Below are positions 1-7,431 of a DNA stretch of 8,349 bases, in pieces. The stretch comes from JANRKT01 sp033763355 (lineage in GTDB: Bacteria > Bacteroidota > Bacteroidia > Chitinophagales > Chitinophagaceae): assembly GCA_033763355.1 (NCBI GenBank), contig JANRKT010000031.1:1-8349 (forward strand). The letters run 5' to 3'. The notes beneath the pieces were generated by a model. The model searched no databases, had not been told where the DNA came from, and was given only the letters and a program-made list of their open reading frames with translations. Position numbers and translations under genes: made by a program. How positions within the stretch are numbered: position 1 is the first letter of the stretch; each line of letters opens with the position of its first letter.

Positions 1-444
1 ATCCTGGAACCATTCGCCGATTTGGTAAAAAACCATCACAGCCACGCCTTCTTCATATTCTCCAATCACAAATGCACCGATAGTGGCAACACTCATCAAC
101 ACAAATTCATTGAAAATATCTCCCCGCTTTGATTTTCTGAAAGCAAGATCTAACACTTTCCGGCCAGCCAATAAATAGGCAACTATGTTTATTATCAAAG
201 ATGGAATTTTAGGCAGCTCAATTCTGAAGCCATACTCCAGTACAAGCAACACTATTAATATGAACAATGACAATAGTAAATCCCAATTGGTTTTCCATCC
301 GGGTTCATCTTTATCATCATTTCCGTAATTATGACCATCATTAGCCGAATGCAACGGAACAACCTTTGCGGCATTCGCTCTTTCGTCTGTACTGCAACAA
401 TCATCTTGAGTTGCATTTTTTATGTCATCGCTTTTGTGTTCCAT
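1..444 (-). CDS. Zn/Cd/Pb-type P1B heavy-metal ATPase, N-terminal part (runs off window)
   Basis: This is the first 148 residues of a heavy-metal translocating P-type ATPase (ZntA/CadA-like), which uses ATP to export Zn2+, Cd2+ or Pb2+ across the inner membrane. The frame is open to the window edge, so phosphorylation (DKTGT), CPC and ATP-binding motifs lie outside. Visible are a hydrophilic tail (1-52) and four membrane segments near 55-71, 83-96, 113-127 and 130-146, matching helices MA, MB, M1 and M2 of P1B pumps. The stretch FNEFVLMSVATIGAFVIGEY followed by VFYQIGEWFQ is characteristic of the Zn/Cd subgroup. There is no N-terminal HMA domain with CxxC; instead the tail has DDCC (C16, C17) and histidines 32 and 38, perhaps a reduced metal-binding tail. 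It starts at the ATG at 442-444, 14 bp after the preceding gene's stop, so it is probably cotranscribed. Subgroup is confident; exact metal is not. Confidence 0.88.
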   Translation of the reverse strand, partial: MEHKSDDIKNATQDDCCSTDERANAAKVVPLHSANDGHNYGNDDKDEPGWKTNWDLLLSLFILIVLLVLEYGFRIELPKIPSLIINIVAYLLAGRKVLDLAFRKSKRGDIFNEFVLMSVATIGAFVIGEYEEGVAVMVFYQIGEWFQD

Positions 445-458
445 AAACCTTCATTTAT

Positions 459-1073
459 TTAGTGTAAAAAAAATGTAACAATACCTACAATAATTAAAAC
501 TATACCTGTAATTCGTTTTTCGTTGTGCTCAATAAATTGTGAATTCATCATTTGAACTCCTTTAAATGCAAGTATTACAAGAGTGATAATCCCGGTGATG
601 CTGATTACTGCATATACTAAGGCGATCAATAAGATACCATTCAAGCCATAAGCACCAGCTGTCAGAAAAAGACTTTCTACTTCCAGGCAAGGAGATAAAA
701 ACATAGTGGTCGCAAAAATCAACACCCATTTAGTTTTTGACTTTTTGTAGTGCGGCACGTCATTATTTGCAGTATGATGATGCGGCAGATTAACTGTAAA
801 ATATATCAAACCGAATATGATCAATAATACTGGAGCAATTACATGCACATATCCTTCAAAGTGATACGCCAGCTTTGAGCCCACCATTCCCAAAGCTATC
901 CCAAGAATAACAGTACCCATCACATGCGCAGAGGCAGAAATAGATGCCACCAGTATCAATTCATACTTTTCCCATTTCTCCGACCTTGCAATAGCAACCA
1001 ATGGCAACCAGTGATTGGGAATAAGAGCATGAGTAATCCCTAATAATATGGTACCTGTTATTATACTATACAT
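459..1073 (-). CDS. NicO/LysE-superfamily-like six-helix membrane protein, probable metal exporter
   Basis: This is a 204-residue integral membrane protein with about six hydrophobic helices (roughly 5-28, 38-63, 73-93, 114-135, 146-170, 186-203). The first helix carries THALIPNHW (H15, N20, H21), which resembles the HAxxPDH signature of NicO/RcnA/HupE-type Ni/Co transporters with Asn in place of Asp. Further histidines are H50, H71, H77, the cluster H98-H100 and H108, the last four in a hydrophilic loop between helices 3 and 4. Helix 4 has LSPCLEVES, like the SPC motif seen in LysE/CcdA-like small transporters. No close family name can be given from sequence alone. The location between an mgtC-like gene and a Zn/Cd ATPase gene, plus the His-rich loop, suggests metal efflux. 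The ATG at 1071-1073 is supported by an AGGAG Shine-Dalgarno 9 nt upstream. A non-metal substrate remains possible. Confidence 0.72.
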   Translation of the reverse strand: MYSIITGTILLGITHALIPNHWLPLVAIARSEKWEKYELILVASISASAHVMGTVILGIALGMVGSKLAYHFEGYVHVIAPVLLIIFGLIYFTVNLPHHHTANNDVPHYKKSKTKWVLIFATTMFLSPCLEVESLFLTAGAYGLNGILLIALVYAVISITGIITLVILAFKGVQMMNSQFIEHNEKRITGIVLIIVGIVTFFLH

Positions 1074-1082
1074 GTTACAATA

Positions 1083-1087
1083 CTCCT
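1083..1087 (-). promoter_or_regulatory. Shine-Dalgarno site AGGAG of the NicO-like gene
   Basis: On the minus strand AGGAG lies 9 nt before the ATG at 1071-1073. It is notable because the other starts here have only A/T-rich leaders, as is usual in Bacteroidota, and it supports the chosen start. Confidence 0.6.
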
Positions 1088-1111
1088 ATTATACAATTTT
1101 ATTTTAACCAA

Positions 1112-1579
1112 TTAATCAGTGTTGTGTTTTTCGTTATGCCTGTTTATCATTTTATTTTTCCATTTTACATACCATTTCTGTTGATGCAGTGAAAGCAATA
1201 AATATAAGGTAACTGTTCCAACAATAGCAATGATAAACATACTGAGGCCTACTGCCACACCAACTGCGGCAGTACACCAAACCGTGGCTGCTGTTGTAAG
1301 TCCATGAGATGTTCCGGCACTGTCGTTCCGATAAATAATACCAGCTCCAAGAAAGCCTACACCTGTAACAATATTGGCTATTACCCGGGAGATAGCAGCA
1401 GCATCACCTACAAGATGAGCCGCAACAGCAGTAAATAAAGTAGCTCCGATACAAACAGCGGCATAGGTTTTTATACCGGCATTGCGAGCGTGTTTCTCTC
1501 TGTCAAAGCCAATAAAAGTACCCAACAGAAACGAAACGATGAGTTTCCCAACAATTATTAATTCGAATCGAACATCCAT
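1112..1579 (-). CDS. MgtC/SapB-family inner-membrane protein, short form
   Basis: This 155-residue protein matches the membrane domain of MgtC/SapB proteins. Seen are GFDREKHARNAGIKTYA (24-40), the helix SRVIANIVTGVGFLGAGIIY (64-83), and GLTTAATVWCTAAVGVAVG (93-111), which aligns with the MgtC motif GLNTAATLWCSAAVG. Hydrophobic helices lie near 7-24, 38-56, 66-83, 96-111 and 113-131, and the protein ends in a basic tail rich in Lys, Asn and His. Salmonella MgtC is about 230 residues with a C-terminal ACT-like soluble domain; that domain is absent here, as in many short homologues. Known family members affect growth in low Mg2+ and in macrophages, and MgtC inhibits the F-type ATP synthase; a role as a Mg transporter is not established. 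Its placement with metal exporters suggests a part in cation stress. It lies 38 bp before the NicO-like gene, so the two are probably cotranscribed. Confidence 0.88.
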   Translation of the reverse strand: MDVRFELIIVGKLIVSFLLGTFIGFDREKHARNAGIKTYAAVCIGATLFTAVAAHLVGDAAAISRVIANIVTGVGFLGAGIIYRNDSAGTSHGLTTAATVWCTAAVGVAVGLSMFIIAIVGTVTLYLLLSLHQQKWYVKWKNKMINRHNEKHNTD

Positions 1580-1590
1580 TTTTTCAATAT

Positions 1591-1704
1591 TTACATAACA
1601 TAATAGGTTTTTGGATCTTCTTCAGCCGGCAGATTTCTAACACCTATCATCTGTTTTAAATTAATATCCATGGTAGCGGATAAACTTATTACTGGGATAT
1701 CCAT
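1591..1704 (-). CDS. Possible small ORF or gene remnant upstream of the mgtC-like gene
   Basis: This is a 37-codon ATG-to-TAA frame ending 11 bp before the mgtC-like start. The peptide begins MDIPVISLSATMDINLKQMI and ends in EEDPKTYYVM. The frame stays open upstream to a TGA at 1762-1764 (56 sense codons in all), and its codons (GAA, GAT, AAA, TAT, AGA) resemble those of the neighbours. It is not recognised as any family. It could be a real small protein, a leader peptide for the mgtC-like gene, the C-terminal scrap of a decayed gene, or chance. No Shine-Dalgarno is visible. The second Met (residue 12) is an alternative start. Confidence 0.28.
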   Translation of the reverse strand: MDIPVISLSATMDINLKQMIGVRNLPAEEDPKTYYVM

Positions 1705-1732
1705 CGGTGTATTTTTAAAATGTTTGGGTAGA

Positions 1733-1791
1733 GGGGCCCTGCCGCTCAAGGTTTCCCATTTTCATAAATGAGGCAATCAAAGCAGGGCTCC
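1733..1791. repeat. Nested inverted repeat in the gap between adaptor and mgtC-like genes
   Basis: The outer arms are GGGGCCCTGC (1733-1742) and GCAGGGCTCC (1782-1791), complementary at 9 of 10 positions. Inside them a second stem, CCCATTT (1755-1761) and AAATGAG (1766-1772), can pair over 7 positions including one G-T, with a 4-nt loop. The outer arms are the most GC-rich stretch of an otherwise AT-rich gap. No T-run follows directly on the minus strand, so it is not a classic intrinsic terminator. It may be a fold in the adaptor transcript's 3' end, a dispersed repeat, or a recombination scar; the sequence alone does not decide. Confidence 0.4.
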
Positions 1792-1805
1792 GACCCGTCC
1801 TATTT

Positions 1806-3020
1806 TTATTCTTCTTCCTCTACATTATTCATCTTCGACAATAAATCATAAGCTCCGTTAATCACCACGCTAATTTTCCTGTTAAACCCTCCTGGTAAAA
1901 TCACTTCGGTATAACCATTTTCTGAAACGCCAGTCGTCACTTCAATTCTTTTAAACAGAATATGCTTTTCTGTAGCGACTTCATTTTTCCCATCGGCAGG
2001 TTTCTTTTCACTATTCTTTTCATTTGCTACTATAAAAATGTAAGATTTCCCTGCTGATTGAACGATAGCTTTATCAGGCAGCGCAGTAGTGGTAGCAATA
2101 CCTGTTTCTACAATTCCCTTTAAATACATCCCTGGCAACAGGTTATTATCTTCCTGAGACAGATGTCCATGAACCCTAACCGTCCTTTCAGCGCTGATCT
2201 CACGACCAATTAAATGCACATCTGCAAACCGCTCCTTTGTTTCATTATTCAATAAAAAACGAATTTTCTGACCAATCTTTAATTTCGGAACATCCTTTTC
2301 AAAAATGATCAGTTCTGCATGAAGGTGACGGGTATCTACAATTTCAAATAGTTCCTGGTTAGCGTTTACAAACTTCCCGATATTCACCAATACTTTAGTA
2401 ACATAGCCCGATATAGGAGCATAAATATTTGCCCTGCCTGAAATGTTTTCCGGGTTGATTTTCTCAGGATTGATATTGATAAGCCCCAGTTTTGCTTTTA
2501 ATCCCTGTACTCTTGCCGTCATACTGTTATACTCGCTGCTGGCTTTTTGCAAGGTTTTTTTTGCATTTACATTTTCTTTTGCCAACTCTTGTTGTCTTTC
2601 CAATTCTTCTTTCAGGTAAATCAACTGACTTTTATAATCCAGATAATCCTGCTGAAGCTGGATAAACTCAGGATTCTCGAGTACGGCGATAACTTCACCT
2701 TTTACCACGGGCTTCCCCTGCAGTAAATCGGTATTTTTTAATGTGCCTCCATAGGGAGAAGAAACGGTTAATAGCTGTTGCGGAGGAACATCCAGTACTC
2801 CTGTTGCCTTGATAACGCTGCTGAGTTTTTTTTCTTCTACAACACCATACTGAATGTCGACTGTTTTAAACTGGTCTTCCGACAAGCCCACAATATCTGC
2901 TTCTTCAGTTTTCGTTACTTCAATCGGGGCTGCTTCTGTATTTCCTTTGGAAGAACAGGATGAAAGCCATATAGTAGCCGCTGTAAGTATAATAAGTGAA
3001 TTCAAAAATTTCTGTTTCAT
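1806..3020 (-). CDS. czcB: RND efflux periplasmic adaptor lipoprotein, CzcB/CusB type
   Basis: This 404-residue membrane-fusion protein links the inner-membrane pump to the outer-membrane factor. The N-terminus is a lipoprotein signal: MKQK, a hydrophobic stretch and the lipobox LSSC with C22 as the lipidated residue. The domain order fits the HlyD/CusB family: a barrel-sandwich half near 80-116 (SSPYGGTLKNTDLLQGKPVV), a helical hairpin near 118-178 rich in Gln, Glu and Lys, the second half near 199-228 (YAPISGYVTKVLVNIGKFV), a beta-barrel near 231-306 ending in LLPGMYLKG, and a membrane-proximal domain to about 392. A Lys/Glu/Asn-rich insertion (332-352) and an acidic tail (EEEE) are visible. 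No N-terminal Met-rich copper motif or His-rich extension is seen, which favours the divalent-metal class. It follows the pump gene after 26 bp and is almost certainly cotranscribed. Confidence 0.93.
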   Translation of the reverse strand: MKQKFLNSLIILTAATIWLSSCSSKGNTEAAPIEVTKTEEADIVGLSEDQFKTVDIQYGVVEEKKLSSVIKATGVLDVPPQQLLTVSSPYGGTLKNTDLLQGKPVVKGEVIAVLENPEFIQLQQDYLDYKSQLIYLKEELERQQELAKENVNAKKTLQKASSEYNSMTARVQGLKAKLGLININPEKINPENISGRANIYAPISGYVTKVLVNIGKFVNANQELFEIVDTRHLHAELIIFEKDVPKLKIGQKIRFLLNNETKERFADVHLIGREISAERTVRVHGHLSQEDNNLLPGMYLKGIVETGIATTTALPDKAIVQSAGKSYIFIVANEKNSEKKPADGKNEVATEKHILFKRIEVTTGVSENGYTEVILPGGFNRKISVVINGAYDLLSKMNNVEEEE

Positions 3021-3046
3021 ATTAATTTTATTTTACCCCGTTCTGA

Positions 3047-6000
3047 TTAATTGATGCCACCGATAAATTCGATAGCAATGACGGTTTGATTATATTGATT
3101 TAAAAGTTTGGTATATCCCTGTTTTACAACAACGGCATTATTGAGTGATTGTGTCAATTCATAATAACCGATTTCGCCGGCAGTAAAAGCTCTTTGTGCC
3201 TGCGTAATGATGAGATTGGCCTGCGGCAAAGCTGTATTTCGGTAATAGTTTATTTGAACTTTTTGTTTTTGCAATTCTCCAAACAGTGTTGTTAATTCAC
3301 CTTGCAGGGTGAATTGATAATTGGTCAGTTCTGCTTCACGGCGCACCCGGTTTACTTCTGCTGCTTTTACTTTTTCTTTTTGCGCCCTGGCAAATATGGG
3401 AATACTGATACCTAAATTAACTCCTTGAAAACGATTGCCAACACCATAATATTTATCAACTCCATTCACAGTTTGATATCCTACTAAAGACTGGTTAAAA
3501 TAGCCTACTGAGAAATCTGGTCTTAATCTTGACTGCTCAACAGCTTTCTCTTTGTTTGCAATATCAATCTGCTGTTTAATAAATGCAAGTGTGGGGTTTG
3601 CTGCAATGGCAGCGGTATCAAAATTGACCTGTATCCGCTTTTCAACAAGTAATGTGTCGGCAATTGACGTAACAGAAGAATCTGCAGTGAACACTTTCAG
3701 ACGATTTAATTCAATCCGGTAATCTTCTTCTGCACTTCGCAATTGCGCTTTTGTCTCATTTACCTTGCTTTCAGCATTATAATTTTCTAATGCATTTGTT
3801 TCTCCTGTTTTGTATCGCAATGCCGAAGATTTCAGTATATTTTCGTAAATGGATAGTAGCTCTTTCAGCAACCTTATTTCCTCCATCCAAAAGATTAACT
3901 GGTAATACGATATTTTTGTGTTCGCTGCAAGTTCAGTTTGATAAATTCTCAATTGCAGTTCACTACTTTTGATATTTGATTCAGATAGCTTTATGAGACT
4001 TTTAAAGTACCCTGGATTCAGTATGCCCTGATTAATGCTGAAATTATTATCATAGGCAATGCGACTATTGTACTGCCCAAACGTTACACCGAAATTTGTT
4101 TTGCCATAATCTTTTACTGTCTTTTTCAACTGCTGCTGGTAACTTATATCCAGCGTTCCTACTTTAACCAAAGGATTATTCTTCATAGCTGATGCAACAG
4201 CATCACTAAGATTGATAACTATTTTTGGCTGTTGTGCATTTGCAGCAAATGATGAGGCTAAAAACAAGATAAGTAGTGAAGCCAAACTTTTTGCCTTGGT
4301 AATTTTTTTCCCTTTTGCTCCTATTTTTTCAAACCATGTGTATAGCACTGGTAAAACTACCAATGTAAGAAATGTCGCTGTCAGCAATCCGCCTATTACA
4401 ACCGTTGCTAACGGTTTTTGAACTTCCGCCCCGGAACCTGTGGATATTGCCATGGGCAAAAAGCCTAATGAAGCAACCGCTGCGGTCATTAACACGGGTC
4501 GCAACCTTACAGAGGTTCCTTTTAAAATAATTGCATTTATATCCGTCATACCTTCTTTTTTTAAACGATTAAATTCACTGATTAACACAATACCATTTAA
4601 TACAGCCACACCAAACAAAGCGATAAAACCAACGCCTGCCGAAATGCTGAATGGCATACCCCGGAACCATAAAGCAAATACACCACCAATAGCACTCATG
4701 GGGATAGCAGTAAATATGAGTAATGAATACTTGATTGAACCAAACGTAAAGAAGAGAAGCAGCAGGATTAATGCTAATGCCACAGGAACAGCAACGGATA
4801 ATCTTTTGTTCGCTTCTTCGAGGTTTTTAAATTGTCCGCCATAAGTGATAAAATAACCAGGGGGCATTTTTACCTGCTTCTCAATTTTTTCCTGCATTTC
4901 TTTTACAACTGATGAGATGTCCCTGCCTCTTGTATTAAAGCCTACAATGATTCTGCGTTTTGCATCTTCTCGCTGTATCTGGTTAGGGCCTAACTGCAAA
5001 TTGACATCAGCTACCTGCTCCAACGGAATCTGGTTACCGTCAGGGGCCGCAACAAACAATCCTTTTACATCATCAATACTCTGGCGTCCCGTTTTTTCTA
5101 ATCTCACTACCATATCAAATCTTTTTTCACCTTCATAAACAATACCGGCAGCTTCCCCGGCAAAAGCAGCGCTGATGGTACGGTTTACGTCTTCTACATT
5201 TAAACCAAACTGTGCAATCTTATCCCGGTTTAGTTTAACCACAATCTGTGGAAGGCCGGTTACCTGTTCTACATATAAATCAACTGCACCTTTTACAGTA
5301 GGTACAATAACACCGATTTTTTTTGCCAGGTCGGCCAGCACGTCAAGGTCTTCCCCAAATATTTTAATGCCTACATCCTGACGGACACCTGAAATCAATT
5401 CATTAAACCGAAGTTGTATCGGCTGCGATAACCCATAGGAAACACCGGGTATTTTCTCCAGCTCTTTCTGCATCATTTCAGCCAACTCTTCTCTGTTATG
5501 TGCACTGGTCCATTCCTTTTTATCTTTTAAAAGGATGGTAATATCACATGCTTCTATGGGCATAGGGTCGGTAGGTATTTCAGAGGCACCAATCTTTCCA
5601 ATCACTTCTTTTACTTCAGGAAATTTTTTCATCAGTAAATCCGAAGCCTGCGTTATTTTATCAATTGTCTGGCTTAACGAACTACCTGTCAGCAACCTTG
5701 TTTCTACTGCGAAATCTCCTTCTTCTAAAGTGGGAATAAATTCACCTCCTAATGTTTTGAAAATAATGAGGCTGATTATAAATACACCAACAGCAATACT
5801 CACTACCAGTAATTTCATCTTAAGTGCCCCACGTATTAATGGGGTGTAAAGCCGCTGGAAAAACTTCATCATTTTATCGGAGAAGTTTTCCCTGTGGCTA
5901 ATTTTTTTACTGAGAATTAAGGCGCTCATCATAGGTACATACGTAAGCGACAGTAAGAATGCCCCAAGAATGGCAAAAGATACAGTTTGCGCCATCGGGC

Positions 6001-7423
6001 CAAACATTTTTCCTTCGATACCTACGAGTGCCAGAATAGGTAAATAAACGATCAATATAATTATTTCACCAAAAGCAGCACTATTTCTAATTTTCGAAGC
6101 CGACTCAAATACTTCTGTATCCATTTCTGCCTGTGTTAGCCTTGTATTTTGCTTTCGCAAGCCGAGGTGGTGCATGGTTGCTTCTACAATAATTACGGCC
6201 CCATCCACTATCAATCCAAAGTCGATAGCACCCAAACTCATCAGGTTACCAGAAACACCAAACAGGTTCATCAACGAAATAGCAAAAAGCATGGCAAGCG
6301 GAATGACGGAAGCCACTATCAACCCGGAACGGATATTGCCAAGGAAAACCACCAATACAAAGATTACAATCAACGCACCTTCAATAAGGTTAGTTTTTAC
6401 AGTTCCTATCGCCCTGCTAACTAAAGCGCTTCTGTCAAGAAAGGGTTCAATGACCACACCTTCAGGCAAACTTTTCTGAATCTGTAATATTTTATCTTTT
6501 ACACTGTTAATTACAATACTGGAATTTGCTCCTTTCAACATTAAAACAATACCACCAACTACTTCGCCTTCTGCGTTACGGGTTAACGCACCGTATTGCG
6601 TGGCATGACCCAACTGTACCATTGCAATATCTCTTATCAACACGGGTGCGCCACCGGAAGTTCTTGTAACAACAATTTTTTCTATATCAGAAATTGTTTT
6701 AATAAATCCTTCACTGCGGATAAAATAAGCATTGGGTTTTTTATCTATATATGCACCGCCAGTATTCTGGTTATTTTTTTCAAGAGCATTAAATACATCC
6801 GCTATCGACAAATTATAACTGCGAAGTTTATCTGTATTCAATGCAATTTCATATTGCTTTAAAAGACCGCCAAAACTGCTTACATCAGCAATACCGGGTG
6901 TCCCAAGCAACTGACGACGGACTATCCAGTCCTGAATCGTTCGAAGCGACATGGCGTCATATTTATTTTCATACCCTTTTTTAGCATGTAAAACATATTG
7001 ATAAATTTCACCTAATCCCGTAGAAATAGGAGCCATCTCAGGATTGCCGATGTTATTGGGTATTTGGTTGCGGGCTTCTATCAACCGCTCACCTACTTGT
7101 TGACGAGCCCAATATATGTTAGCATCATCATGAAATACAACAGTAACTACGGATAATCCAAATCTGGATATGGAACGGATTTCCTGCACTTCCGGAATTG
7201 TGGCCATAGTTTGTTCCACCGGGAATGAAATAAGTTGTTCTACTTCCTGTGCCGCCAATGATGGACTCAACGTAATTATCTGTACCTGATTATTTGTAAT
7301 ATCAGGAACGGCATCAATCGGCAATTTATTGGCCGAATAAACACCCCATATTATTAATGCGAGTGTAAAAAGGCCAATGACCAATTTATTTTTAATGGAA
7401 AATTGAATGATTCTATTAAGCAT
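3047..7423 (-). CDS. czcA: CzcA-type heavy-metal RND pump fused to a TolC/CzcC-type outer-membrane factor
   Basis: This is a 1458-residue fusion. Residues 1-1032 are a heavy-metal RND proton antiporter with 12 membrane helices (near 13-30, 341-360, 366-386, 393-415, 450-470, 478-500, 538-556, 878-896, 900-920, 928-950, 975-995, 1003-1027) and two large periplasmic loops. Helix 4 has DFGLIVDGAVIIVE with D401, D407 and E414, matching the CzcA proton-relay trio D402/D408/E415. By eye alignment, the three CusA copper methionines (M573, M623, M672) correspond to E574, A625 and E675, so Zn, Co, Cd or Ni is likelier than Cu or Ag. A Lys-rich cytoplasmic tail and a signal-peptide-like helix (1034-1063, ending ANA-QQ) lead into a 395-residue outer-membrane efflux domain with two OEP repeats (YKTGETNALENYNAES near 1204; FTAGEIGYYELTQSLNNA near 1413). 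No separate czcC gene is in the window. Such fusions are known in Bacteroidota. Confidence 0.95.
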   Translation of the reverse strand: MLNRIIQFSIKNKLVIGLFTLALIIWGVYSANKLPIDAVPDITNNQVQIITLSPSLAAQEVEQLISFPVEQTMATIPEVQEIRSISRFGLSVVTVVFHDDANIYWARQQVGERLIEARNQIPNNIGNPEMAPISTGLGEIYQYVLHAKKGYENKYDAMSLRTIQDWIVRRQLLGTPGIADVSSFGGLLKQYEIALNTDKLRSYNLSIADVFNALEKNNQNTGGAYIDKKPNAYFIRSEGFIKTISDIEKIVVTRTSGGAPVLIRDIAMVQLGHATQYGALTRNAEGEVVGGIVLMLKGANSSIVINSVKDKILQIQKSLPEGVVIEPFLDRSALVSRAIGTVKTNLIEGALIVIFVLVVFLGNIRSGLIVASVIPLAMLFAISLMNLFGVSGNLMSLGAIDFGLIVDGAVIIVEATMHHLGLRKQNTRLTQAEMDTEVFESASKIRNSAAFGEIIILIVYLPILALVGIEGKMFGPMAQTVSFAILGAFLLSLTYVPMMSALILSKKISHRENFSDKMMKFFQRLYTPLIRGALKMKLLVVSIAVGVFIISLIIFKTLGGEFIPTLEEGDFAVETRLLTGSSLSQTIDKITQASDLLMKKFPEVKEVIGKIGASEIPTDPMPIEACDITILLKDKKEWTSAHNREELAEMMQKELEKIPGVSYGLSQPIQLRFNELISGVRQDVGIKIFGEDLDVLADLAKKIGVIVPTVKGAVDLYVEQVTGLPQIVVKLNRDKIAQFGLNVEDVNRTISAAFAGEAAGIVYEGEKRFDMVVRLEKTGRQSIDDVKGLFVAAPDGNQIPLEQVADVNLQLGPNQIQREDAKRRIIVGFNTRGRDISSVVKEMQEKIEKQVKMPPGYFITYGGQFKNLEEANKRLSVAVPVALALILLLLFFTFGSIKYSLLIFTAIPMSAIGGVFALWFRGMPFSISAGVGFIALFGVAVLNGIVLISEFNRLKKEGMTDINAIILKGTSVRLRPVLMTAAVASLGFLPMAISTGSGAEVQKPLATVVIGGLLTATFLTLVVLPVLYTWFEKIGAKGKKITKAKSLASLLILFLASSFAANAQQPKIVINLSDAVASAMKNNPLVKVGTLDISYQQQLKKTVKDYGKTNFGVTFGQYNSRIAYDNNFSINQGILNPGYFKSLIKLSESNIKSSELQLRIYQTELAANTKISYYQLIFWMEEIRLLKELLSIYENILKSSALRYKTGETNALENYNAESKVNETKAQLRSAEEDYRIELNRLKVFTADSSVTSIADTLLVEKRIQVNFDTAAIAANPTLAFIKQQIDIANKEKAVEQSRLRPDFSVGYFNQSLVGYQTVNGVDKYYGVGNRFQGVNLGISIPIFARAQKEKVKAAEVNRVRREAELTNYQFTLQGELTTLFGELQKQKVQINYYRNTALPQANLIITQAQRAFTAGEIGYYELTQSLNNAVVVKQGYTKLLNQYNQTVIAIEFIGGIN
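4235..4333 (-). other. Fusion junction: Lys-rich loop plus signal-peptide-like helix between pump and outer-membrane factor
   Basis: These bases encode residues 1031-1063 of the fusion. After the last RND helix come K1033, K1037, K1039, K1040, K1043 and K1045, then the hydrophobic run SLASLLILFLASSFA and ANA-QQ at 1061-1065, a good signal-peptidase-I site. Because RND pumps end in the cytoplasm, this helix would place the outer-membrane factor in the periplasm, and cleavage could free it. There is no ATG in the junction; a TTG codon (the Leu in KSLAS) is the only conceivable internal start. Confidence 0.75.
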
Positions 7424-7431
7424 ATTTCTAT

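Noticed and set aside
448..452. GAAGG as a Shine-Dalgarno site for the ATPase
   Set aside because: It lies only 3 nt from the ATG, too close for a normal site, so it does not help decide the start.
435..464. Tiny overlapping frame (ATG AAG GTT TAT) just before the ATPase start as a leader peptide
   Set aside because: It is nine codons, out of frame, with no distinctive codons or attenuator structure. It is best explained by chance.
1695..1702. Palindrome GGATATCC as an operator
   Set aside because: Eight bases alone is expected by chance and there is no promoter-like context.
3047..4234. Separate czcC/tolC gene with the fusion as a sequencing error
   Set aside because: The frame is uninterrupted through the junction, no stop or ATG lies there, and such fusions are a known arrangement in Bacteroidota.
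4440..4844. 134-codon plus-strand open frame inside the RND gene
   Set aside because: It is antisense to a highly conserved coding region, with no family resemblance or leader. It is a shadow of the real frame, like the other plus-strand frames in this gene.
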